From an uncultured Pelagibacteraceae bacterium (lineage in GTDB: Bacteria; Pseudomonadota; Alphaproteobacteria; Pelagibacterales; Pelagibacteraceae): 39,888 nucleotides of DNA. The position numbers and the translations under genes were made by a program. The stretch covers positions 1-39,888 of the forward strand of contig CACKWQ010000009.1 in the NCBI GenBank assembly GCA_902603925.1, given 5' to 3'. This document shows, one piece after another, positions 24,744 through 31,620 of this stretch (its first letter is position 1; each line of letters begins with the position of its first letter). Below the pieces are notes generated by a model, which worked only from the letters and a program-made list of their open reading frames with translations, had not been told where the DNA came from and searched no databases.

Positions 24744-25571
24744 TTATTTTGGTTCATCGCCTTCAATAGCTATTCTATCCATAACTCTTTCATAACCCAA
24801 ACCACGACCAGGAAAAAAGTCACTTAATCCTTGATGTAGAAGTGATCTGTTATCCCAAATAGCTACAGCGTTTTCTGTCCATTTAATTCTACAAGTAAAA
24901 TCTAGTCTTTCTTGATGTTTAAAAATTTTTTTTAATATCTCATCACTATCACCTTCACTCAAATCTAAAATTCTTTTGGTGTACATAGAATTAACAAATA
25001 AAATTTTGTTTCCAGTTTCTGGGTGAACTCTTACTATAGGGTGAATATTTGTATATTCTTCTAAATTTCCATTTCCTTGCATCTCTTTATAGTTTTCAGT
25101 AAACGCTGCTGCACCTAAAGAACTATGTACTGCCTTTTTTCCTTTAATTTTATTTTTAATGTCATTATCTAATGTTTTGTATGCCAACTCCATGTTGGAA
25201 AACATTGTATCTCCGCCTACAGGAGGAATTTTATGAGATCTTAATATAATAACTTTAGTCGGTTTTGGATTGTAACTTACATCTGTATGCCAACCCTCGC
25301 CCCATTGGTGTTTTTCATCTGGTGCTTTAATAATTCTTAAAATTTCTGGATAGTTTTTCCTAGCTTTAACATATACATGCTTTTCAAGTGGTCCAAAGTG
25401 CTTTGCTAGTTCTACATGTTCATCTGATGAAATATCCTGATCTCTAAAGAAAACTACTTTATGTTCTAACATTAAAGAATTAATCTTTTCCCAGTTTTCT
25501 TTTGAGGTATTTTTTAAGCAAATACCCTTTATTTCAGCACCTAAAGCGCCCGAAAGTAAATTAATTTCCAT
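24744..25571 (-). CDS. TauD/TfdA-family 2-oxoglutarate dioxygenase
   Basis: A 275-residue TauD/TfdA protein. The facial triad is visible: WHTDVSY (H-x-D, after the GEG segment) and the distal His in NRSLLHQGLSDF, with the 2-oxoglutarate-binding Arg in LGYERVMDRIAI. The N-terminus LSGALGAEIKGICLKN and VVFFRDQDISSDEHVELAKHFGPLE are also characteristic. Family members hydroxylate taurine, alkylsulfates, phenoxyacetates or quaternary amines and split them. It is the first gene of the operon that continues with GMC, DMT and a second 2OG oxygenase, which suggests stepwise oxidation of one compound. The substrate is unknown; taurine is only one option. Confidence 0.88.
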   Translation of the reverse strand: MEINLLSGALGAEIKGICLKNTSKENWEKINSLMLEHKVVFFRDQDISSDEHVELAKHFGPLEKHVYVKARKNYPEILRIIKAPDEKHQWGEGWHTDVSYNPKPTKVIILRSHKIPPVGGDTMFSNMELAYKTLDNDIKNKIKGKKAVHSSLGAAAFTENYKEMQGNGNLEEYTNIHPIVRVHPETGNKILFVNSMYTKRILDLSEGDSDEILKKIFKHQERLDFTCRIKWTENAVAIWDNRSLLHQGLSDFFPGRGLGYERVMDRIAIEGDEPK

Positions 25572-25620
25572 TTTAAAAGAATATATATTGCTTTTAAATT
25601 TGTCACTAAGAATTTTAAAA

Positions 25621-26091
25621 TTATTTCTTAAGTTTTGATATAAATTTTAAATTATCAATTTTAAAATTATCTTTGTGTTTTGATATATAGTCGTCCATTA
25701 TTTGAACTTTCTCACTTTCAAATTCCGCTACTTTTCTTTCAGCTAAATCTACATATAGGGATAATGCCTCAATTGTGGACGCAATATATTTTTTCTCACT
25801 ATGCACCATTTCAAGCTTATAAAGGATTCTTTTTTTATCATGATCACAAAAAATTAAATTAACATCAACCTCATCACCTTCTTGAACTTCTTGATTGTAT
25901 GTAATGTGTGACTCAACAACCATAGTGCTCTTTTTTGTAGTTTTGGCTGAATCCTCACCCATTTTAAACAATGTCATTAATTCTTCTGATCCATATTGAT
26001 CAAATATTAAAACTTAATATGCAACATTCATATGACCATTGTAATCAGTCCACTCTTTTTTAATTTTTTGTTTGGTTAAAAATATACTCAT
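25621..26091 (-). pseudogene. Acyl-CoA thioesterase (4HBT, CdhB-like) interrupted by an in-frame TAA
   Basis: Reading from ATG at 26091 gives the typical 4HBT start: residues 1-25 end in WTDYNGHMNVAY, with the catalytic-region Asp16 and GHMN, then TAA at 26016-26014, then VLIFDQYGSEELMTLFKMG in the same frame and a normal C-terminus to 25621. No frameshift is needed; one base (TAT or TAC to TAA) restores a complete protein of about 156 residues. The downstream piece alone could start at ATG 25977 (118 residues) but would lack the active-site strand. The start overlaps the CitE-like stop in an ATGA, showing the original gene began there. In carnitine operons the equivalent protein hydrolyses betainyl-CoA to glycine betaine. 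Possible explanations: true inactivation, sequencing error, or strain variation. Confidence 0.8.
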
Positions 26092-26945
26092 TGATTTATT
26101 TTTTCAGCTACCAATATTCTCCTCTTCATTTCTCTAAGTACAGGTTTTTCAATCAACTTACCATCTATTACAACTAGACCTGTATCAGAAGCATTAAATT
26201 GATCTACAATTTTTTTAGCCTTTATTATTTCTTCTTTAGAAGGCGTAAAAACTTCATTTAAAATATTAATTTGTTTAGGATGAATAGATCCTTTACCAGT
26301 GAAGCCTAAATTTCTAACAAGTTCTGCCTCTTTTTTCATTCCGTCCATGTCCTCTAGATCTAGATAAGGAACATCTATAACATCTACTCCAACACTGGCT
26401 CCTGCGTGTACCAATTTAGATCTTGCATATATAAGATTTTCATAGCTATTTGGAACTCTTAGCTCTGCAGCCATATCAACTCCTCCAAAATAAAGCGCAA
26501 CAATTCTTTTACTTGCATGCGCAATATCATATATATTTTCAAGAGCCTCATTTGTTTCCATTATAACATGAAGATCAGTATCCAATTTGCAATCAGTTAA
26601 TAAATCGTCAATGAATGATACCTCGTCAGGAGTTTTGACTTTAGGCAACATTAAAGCTTTGACATTTAATTTACTTGAAATAAAAGCTTCTAAATCTAAA
26701 AGGCCGGGTTTAGTCCTTTGACAATTTACCCTTACAACTAATTCTACATCATTTTTAATCTCCAAAGTTTTTAATGAATTAATTGTATTTTTTCGCGCTT
26801 CATCCTTATCTTTAAGTGCAATTCCATCCTCTAGTTCTATACAAACCATATCAGCACCAGATGCCAATGCTTTTGGAAACATTTCTGGGTTAAGACCAGG
26901 TGTAAAAATAAAGCTACGTCTTACTTTTATTTTGTTTAAATCCAT
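26088..26945 (-). CDS. HpcH/HpaI (CitE-like) CoA-ester lyase
   Basis: A 285-residue CitE-family TIM barrel. Signatures are RRSFIFTPGLNPEMFPKA, DMVCIELEDGIALKDKDEAR (metal-binding Glu/Asp), VVRVNCQRT, ALMLPKVKTPDEV, VIMETNEALENIYDIA and FTGKGSIHPKQINILNEVF. The family cleaves or condenses acyl-CoAs such as citryl-, malyl- or methylmalyl-CoA; some members act as thioesterases on malyl-CoA. It overlaps the thioesterase gene in an ATGA and is divergent from the BKACE gene, 58 bases away, so it shares a control region with the carnitine genes. It may handle an acyl-CoA from the same pathway. The specific substrate is not evident. Confidence 0.88.
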   Translation of the reverse strand: MDLNKIKVRRSFIFTPGLNPEMFPKALASGADMVCIELEDGIALKDKDEARKNTINSLKTLEIKNDVELVVRVNCQRTKPGLLDLEAFISSKLNVKALMLPKVKTPDEVSFIDDLLTDCKLDTDLHVIMETNEALENIYDIAHASKRIVALYFGGVDMAAELRVPNSYENLIYARSKLVHAGASVGVDVIDVPYLDLEDMDGMKKEAELVRNLGFTGKGSIHPKQINILNEVFTPSKEEIIKAKKIVDQFNASDTGLVVIDGKLIEKPVLREMKRRILVAEKINQ

Positions 26946-27003
26946 TAACTATTATATCCTATAATTTAAGATGATATGATATTATACTTACTAATAAATA
27001 AAA

Positions 27004-27888
27004 ATGAATAATAAAGTATTTATCTCTTGTGCAATAACAGGATCTGGTGATACTGCCAGCAAACATCCGGATTTACCTAAAACTCCAGAACAGATAGCAA
27101 AGGCATCAATTGATGCGGCAAAAGCAGGAGCAGCAATCGCACACATACATGTTAGAGAAGAGGACGGCACCCCAAGTAGAAGATTAGAACTTTATAAAGA
27201 GGTTGTTGATAGAGTAAGATCATCTGATACGGATGTTGTTCTTAATTTAACCACTGGAATGGGTGGGGATCTTGATATTGGAGAAAAAAATCCTCTAGAA
27301 TTTGGGCCTTTAACTGACATGGTTAATGTTATGGAAAGAATTGCAAACGCAGAACAATTCCTTCCTGAAATATGTACATTAGATTGTGGAACATTAAATT
27401 TTGGTGATGGGTCTGTTATAACAGTAAACACGCCAAGGGATTTAAGAAGAGCGGCAAAAAAACTTCAAGATATAAAAGTTAAGCCTGAAATCGAAGCATT
27501 TGACCTTGGTAATATGTGGTTTGGCGCTCAACTTTATCAAGAAGGTTTATTGAGCGATCCTCCTATGTTTCAGATGTGTTTAGGAATTCCTTGGGGAGCA
27601 CCTGCAACTCCATTAGCTATGCAAGCAATGAAAGATATAATGCCTAAAGAAGCAGTATGGTCTGGTTTTGCAATTTCTAGAAATGAAATGCCGTACGTAG
27701 CACAAACCGTAGTAATGGGAGGAAATCCAAGGGTGGGATTAGAAGATAATTTGTATATTTCAAAAGGTAAGCTTGCGACAAATCCACAACTAGTTGAAAA
27801 AGCTAGAAGAATTGTTGAAGACTTGGGAGCTTCCATAATGACACCACAAGAAACAAGAGAAAAGTTAAAACTTGTAAAACACAAGTAA
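27004..27888 (+). CDS. Beta-keto acid cleavage enzyme (BKACE/DUF849), likely 3-dehydrocarnitine-acetyl-CoA transferase
   Basis: BKACE enzymes use acetyl-CoA to cleave a beta-keto acid into acetoacetate and a new CoA ester. The 294-residue protein starts FISCAITGSGDTAS, has the zinc ligands His47 and His49 in AHIHVRE, the NLTTGMGG and CTLDCGTLNFGD segments, EAFDLGNMWFGAQL, and the end VVMGGNPRVGLEDNLYI. The next gene, overlapping the stop codon by one base, is a carnitine-dehydrogenase-like enzyme; this pairing matches the bacterial carnitine route, in which dehydrocarnitine becomes betainyl-CoA plus acetoacetate (CdhC). That substrate assignment rests on the neighbour; other BKACE substrates such as 3-keto-5-aminohexanoate are possible. 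Confidence 0.85.
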   Translation: MNNKVFISCAITGSGDTASKHPDLPKTPEQIAKASIDAAKAGAAIAHIHVREEDGTPSRRLELYKEVVDRVRSSDTDVVLNLTTGMGGDLDIGEKNPLEFGPLTDMVNVMERIANAEQFLPEICTLDCGTLNFGDGSVITVNTPRDLRRAAKKLQDIKVKPEIEAFDLGNMWFGAQLYQEGLLSDPPMFQMCLGIPWGAPATPLAMQAMKDIMPKEAVWSGFAISRNEMPYVAQTVVMGGNPRVGLEDNLYISKGKLATNPQLVEKARRIVEDLGASIMTPQETREKLKLVKHK

Positions 27889-28832
27889 TGAACTCAATTA
27901 AGAATGTTGCAGTAATTGGCACAGGAGTTATTGGTATTGGTTGGATCATCCGATGTTTGGCACATGGAAAAAAAGTAAAAGCTTACGACTTAAAAATAAA
28001 ATCAAGAATTAAAGTTCTAAAAGAAATTAAACGATCATCTCAGTATGTCAAAAAAATGTTTCGAATAAAAAAAATTAATCTTAAAAATCTATCATTTCAT
28101 AAAACTTTAAAGGATGTTCTTTTTAATTCAGAATTTATAATAGAGTGTGCGCCAGAAAATTATAAAATTAAAATTAATCTTATGGAAGAAATAGGAAAAA
28201 ATTCGAAACCCCAAGCAATAATTTCATCCAGTTCATCTGGCTTGCTACCAACTAAAATATACTCAAAATGCCTTAATCCAGAAAGAGGCCTTATTGGTCA
28301 TCCATTTAACCCTGTGTACCTATTACCTGGGGTAGAAGTAGTGCCTGGAAAAAAAACTTCCAAAAAAAATATGTTAAAAACTAAGAAATTTTATACCTCA
28401 ATATCTATGAAACCAATTATGATAAAAAAAGAACTACCCGGATATCTGTCTGATAGACTACAAGAGGCTTTATGGAGAGAGGGATTACATATATTAAACG
28501 AAGGTTTTGCGAGCACTGAAGAATTAGATCGATCAATAGAAGATGGTCCAGGTTTAAGATATTCTTTAATGGGTACTTTTTTAACTTTTCATTTAGCAGG
28601 AGGCAAACAAGGCATGAAGCACATGTTAAAACAATTTGGTCCCGCTTTAAAATTACCCTGGACAAAATTAAAGGCACCAAAATTAAATAAAAAGTTAAAG
28701 GATAAAATCATTAATGGAACTAAAATGCAGTCTAAAGGCAAATCAATTGATATGTTAGCTAATATAAGAGATGAATATTTAGTAGAAGTCCAAAAATTAA
28801 GATCTAAATACATAAATAAAATAAGAAATTAA
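27888..28832 (+). CDS. L-carnitine dehydrogenase (3-hydroxyacyl-CoA dehydrogenase fold)
   Basis: NAD-dependent oxidation of L-carnitine to 3-dehydrocarnitine. The 314-residue protein has the dinucleotide-binding start KNVAVIGTGVIGIGWIIRCLAHG, then IIECAPENYKIKI, SSSSGLLPTKIYS and GHPFNPVYLLPGVEVVPG, with the catalytic His in GHPFNP. The C-terminal DGPGLRYSLMGTFLTFHLAGG and QFGPALKLPWTKL strongly resemble carnitine dehydrogenases rather than fatty-acid 3-hydroxyacyl-CoA dehydrogenases. It overlaps the BKACE stop by one base and the GFA gene start by one base. With BKACE and the broken thioesterase it forms the CdhA/B/C set. The gene is noticeably Lys/Ile-rich compared with BKACE, but motifs are intact. 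Confidence 0.85.
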   Translation: MNSIKNVAVIGTGVIGIGWIIRCLAHGKKVKAYDLKIKSRIKVLKEIKRSSQYVKKMFRIKKINLKNLSFHKTLKDVLFNSEFIIECAPENYKIKINLMEEIGKNSKPQAIISSSSSGLLPTKIYSKCLNPERGLIGHPFNPVYLLPGVEVVPGKKTSKKNMLKTKKFYTSISMKPIMIKKELPGYLSDRLQEALWREGLHILNEGFASTEELDRSIEDGPGLRYSLMGTFLTFHLAGGKQGMKHMLKQFGPALKLPWTKLKAPKLNKKLKDKIINGTKMQSKGKSIDMLANIRDEYLVEVQKLRSKYINKIRN

Positions 28833-29239
28833 TGGAAAAAAAATTTGTGACAAAAACTGGTGGGTGCATATGTGGATTTGTAAAATTCAAAGTTAAATTG
28901 GACGAATTACCTAGAGTTTTTAACTGCCACTGTTCTGACTGTAGAAAAAAAATCGGGGGAATGATGTCAATAATTCAGTTAAGAGAAGAAGCCCTAGATT
29001 TAGATAAAAATATTTTGAAAACTTTTGAGCATAAAGGCTCTAGTGGTAACAAGATAAGAAAATATTTTTGTGGCAATTGTGCAGCTCCTGTTCTTACTTA
29101 TGTGCAAAAATGGGATAGATATTATTTATATGCTGGTCTATTAGATGATATAAGTATTTTAAAAAAAGCAAAAAATATTTTTTTTGAGGATTCACATTTT
29201 CCTTTTATGGAGATTAATGAGGATAAATTAAAACCTTAA
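28832..29239 (+). CDS. GFA-family (glutathione-dependent formaldehyde-activating-like) zinc protein
   Basis: A 135-residue CENP-V/GFA-domain protein. Zinc-ligand cysteines appear in the expected order: GGCICGFVKFKV (CxC), NCHCSDCRKK (CxxC region) and KYFCGNCAAPVL (CxxC). The founding family member was proposed to speed the reaction of formaldehyde with glutathione, but many members have other or unknown roles. It overlaps the carnitine dehydrogenase stop by one base, so it is in that operon. Since N-demethylation upstream would release formaldehyde and gshA/gshB are present in the window, a role in formaldehyde handling is attractive but unproven. The family call is firm. Confidence 0.88.
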   Translation: MEKKFVTKTGGCICGFVKFKVKLDELPRVFNCHCSDCRKKIGGMMSIIQLREEALDLDKNILKTFEHKGSSGNKIRKYFCGNCAAPVLTYVQKWDRYYLYAGLLDDISILKKAKNIFFEDSHFPFMEINEDKLKP

Positions 29240-29303
29240 TCATGTGGCAAGATGTTACATTAAATTGAGTTGAATACCTTTTTTTTAACATTATATCACT
29301 CTC

Positions 29304-29741
29304 ATGCTTAAATCGCTTAAAAACTCAATACTTATTGTATTAACAGTCATAATTTTTCAAAGTCCTTCTATTGCCGATGAAACAATAGAAATGTTAAATA
29401 AACTTAACAATGAGTCTATGGTTTATTCAAAAAAAATTGTTAAAGTAAATGTAGGGGACACTGTTTTTTGGAAATCAACCACAAAAGGCCACAACGTTGA
29501 ATTTATTAAGGGCGGAACTCCAGAAGGAGTTGGAAAATTTAAGTCTAAAATGAATCAAGATACAGAGTTCAAATTTACTGTTCCAGGTATTTATGCTTAT
29601 TGGTGCACCCCTCACAAAGCAATGGGTATGATCGGTTTTGTTGTTGTGGGTGATGACAAATCAAACTTAGAAGCTATAAAAAAGATTAGGTTCGTTGGAA
29701 AATCAAAAAAAATTGCACCTGATTTAATTTCCCAGCTTTAA
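29304..29741 (+). CDS. Pseudoazurin-like cupredoxin
   Basis: A 145-residue periplasmic type I copper protein. It has a signal peptide (MLKSLKNSILIVLTVIIFQSPSIA, cleavage near IADE). The mature part has the first copper His in TKGHNVEFI and the C-terminal cluster YWCTPHKAMGMIGFVVVG, which supplies Cys, His and Met ligands with pseudoazurin spacing. Pseudoazurins pass electrons to periplasmic enzymes such as nitrite reductase or between respiratory complexes; no partner enzyme is seen here. A 64-base gap with no obvious promoter separates it from the GFA gene. Its 3' end overlaps the convergent SDR gene by 4 bases. Confidence 0.9.
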   Translation: MLKSLKNSILIVLTVIIFQSPSIADETIEMLNKLNNESMVYSKKIVKVNVGDTVFWKSTTKGHNVEFIKGGTPEGVGKFKSKMNQDTEFKFTVPGIYAYWCTPHKAMGMIGFVVVGDDKSNLEAIKKIRFVGKSKKIAPDLISQL

Positions 29742-30526
29742 TCAAGTCTTATAGCATCTCCATTTACACCGATTATTTGTCCTGATATTCTTAAAGCATC
29801 ATCTGAAATTAAAAAGCTACACATTTTTCCGATATCATCCTCATAAATCCAGCTTCTCATTGATGACATAGATAAAAATTCTTTTTCCACTTTCTTCTTT
29901 GAAATTTTTAAAAAATTCGCCTTATCTCTCACAACTCTTATCATCCTGTCACCCTTAATTGTTCCTGGTAAAATTGTATTTACCCTTATTTTATATTTTC
30001 CAAGTTCCATTGCTAAAGTTTTAGTAATACCTATAACGGCCCATTTGCTTGCCGCATATGGAGATCTTAATGGAAAACCCATCACACCCGCATCTGATGA
30101 TATATTAATTATTGAACCACCCTTATTTTTCTTGATCATAGGTATAGATAATTTTGTAAAAAGAAAATGACTAATAACATTTGTTCTCAGTGTTTTCTCC
30201 CAATCTCTCAAACTTATTTTTTCAAAAGTAGCTGTTGGACCTGCTATACCAACATTGTTTATTGCACAATCAATTTTAGAAGTTTTCTTTTTAATTCTCT
30301 CAAATAAATTTTTTACTTGATCTTCATCTGAAGCATCACATTTAAAAATATGAAGTTTTGTACTTTTATTTGATTTTTTTAGCTTATTTATAAATTTTTC
30401 ATTTATATCAGATAGAAATACAGTAGCTCCTCTATTTAAACATACTTTAGTTATAGCAAGACCAATTCCAGATGCACCTGCAGAAATAATAATTTTTTTA
30501 TTTTTTAATGATTGATTGATCATCAA
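29738..30526 (-). CDS. Short-chain dehydrogenase/reductase
   Basis: A 262-residue classical SDR. The cofactor loop is SAGASGIGLAITKVCLNRG (TGxxxGxG with Ser-Ala in place of Thr-Gly), then CAINNVGIAGP (NNAG-type motif), the catalytic Ser in IINISSDAG, and YAASK near residue 155 for Tyr and Lys. The DIN after strand 2 suggests preference for NAD(H). It starts on the base after the ProV stop, so the two are translated from one message. The substrate may be related to what the transporter brings in (an alcohol or hydroxy acid of the betaine/carnitine group), but that is a guess from location. Confidence 0.88.
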   Translation of the reverse strand: MMINQSLKNKKIIISAGASGIGLAITKVCLNRGATVFLSDINEKFINKLKKSNKSTKLHIFKCDASDEDQVKNLFERIKKKTSKIDCAINNVGIAGPTATFEKISLRDWEKTLRTNVISHFLFTKLSIPMIKKNKGGSIINISSDAGVMGFPLRSPYAASKWAVIGITKTLAMELGKYKIRVNTILPGTIKGDRMIRVVRDKANFLKISKKKVEKEFLSMSSMRSWIYEDDIGKMCSFLISDDALRISGQIIGVNGDAIRLD

Positions 30527-31552
30527 CTAGGATTTTGTAAGTGTTTTTTGTAATTCTTTGTTTGTAATATAACCTTTTACATTTCCAGATTTATCAACTA
30601 CTTCACAACTAGCGTTTGTGCAAACAACTTGAGGTAAAAATTCTTCAATAAATTGGTCCTCACCAACCTTCACCAGGTTATTTTTATCAATTCCGTTAGA
30701 ATTTTTTACAGTATTCATTATAGTTTTTGCTTTAATAACTTTAGTTCTATTTACATCTTTTACAAAGGCTTCAACATAGTCATCAGCAGGATTCATAATA
30801 ATATCCACTGGAGTGCCTACTTGTACCAGTTTTCCGTCATTTAAAATTCCAATATGATCACCTAATCGCAAAGACTCATCTAAATCGTGAGTTATAAAAA
30901 CAATTGTTTTCTTTAATTCAGATTGAAGACTAAGTAACTGTTTTTGCATATCACTTCTTATTAAAGGATCTAGTGCAGAAAAAGCTTCATCCATTAACAT
31001 GATATCAGTATCGGTTGCTAAAGCTCTAGCCAATCCAACTCTTTGTTGCATACCACCAGACAACTGTGCTGGAAATTGTTTTTCAAATCCGCTTAGACCA
31101 ACAGCTTCAATTTTTTCCATGGAAGTTTTATTTCTCTCAGCCTCAGATATGCCTTGCATTTCCAAACCATAACCGACATTTTCAATTACAGTTCGATGTG
31201 GAAATAAACCAAACCTTTGAAAAACCATACTCATTTTGTGCCTCCTAAACTCTACAAGCTTTTCTTTGTTAAGGGACATTACATTGGTACCTTCAATTAA
31301 TATTTCACCTTCTGTAGGGTCAATTAACCTATTTAGGTGCCTTATTAACGTAGATTTGCCGGACCCTGAAAGACCCATGCATACAAAAGTTTCTCCCTCT
31401 TCAATTTTAAGAGAAACGTTATCAAGACCCACTGTATGTCCTGTTTCTTCTAAAATTTGTTCTTTGGATTTACCCTCTTTAACCAATGGCAATATAGATT
31501 TAGGGTTATTACCAAATATTTTGTATACATTATTAATTTCTATTTTGGACAT
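30527..31552 (-). CDS. proV: Glycine betaine/carnitine-type ABC transporter ATPase (first copy)
   Basis: A 341-residue ProV/OpuAA-type ATPase. It has the family N-terminal extension (KIEINNVYKIFG...EETGHTVGLDNVSL) before Walker A GLSGSGKST, the Q-loop in MVFQRFGLFPHRT, signature LSGGMQQRVGLARAL, Walker B IMLMDEAFSALDPL (Glu-Ala where Glu-Pro is usual) and the switch His in IVFITHDLDESLR. A roughly 90-residue C-terminal tail (FLPQVVCTNASCEVVDKSGNVKGYITNKEL) resembles the CBS-type regulatory end of OpuA ATPases. A longer frame begins at 31591, but the ATG at 31552 matches family length. No permease is adjacent; it probably serves proW/proX at 13356-15318. The SDR follows directly; the BBOX-like gene is divergent. 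Confidence 0.9.
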   Translation of the reverse strand: MSKIEINNVYKIFGNNPKSILPLVKEGKSKEQILEETGHTVGLDNVSLKIEEGETFVCMGLSGSGKSTLIRHLNRLIDPTEGEILIEGTNVMSLNKEKLVEFRRHKMSMVFQRFGLFPHRTVIENVGYGLEMQGISEAERNKTSMEKIEAVGLSGFEKQFPAQLSGGMQQRVGLARALATDTDIMLMDEAFSALDPLIRSDMQKQLLSLQSELKKTIVFITHDLDESLRLGDHIGILNDGKLVQVGTPVDIIMNPADDYVEAFVKDVNRTKVIKAKTIMNTVKNSNGIDKNNLVKVGEDQFIEEFLPQVVCTNASCEVVDKSGNVKGYITNKELQKTLTKS

Positions 31553-31620
31553 ATTTATTAACTTTGTAGCAGTTGATTTTGTATCTTGCAAATTTTAGTA
31601 TTTTAAATAATTATTGATTT

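Noticed and set aside
26946-27003. TATAAT-like sequences between the CitE-like and BKACE genes
   Set aside because: Several overlapping matches occur on both strands with no -35 partner at good spacing, so no promoter could be chosen.
27192-27884. Open frames on the minus strand within the BKACE gene (27192-27431 and 27570-27884)
   Set aside because: They mirror a strongly conserved coding region and have no family resemblance.
31553-31591. Start of the first ProV at 31591
   Set aside because: The added 13 residues precede the usual family N-terminus and have no apparent ribosome-binding site; the ATG at 31552 fits better, though the longer form is not excluded.
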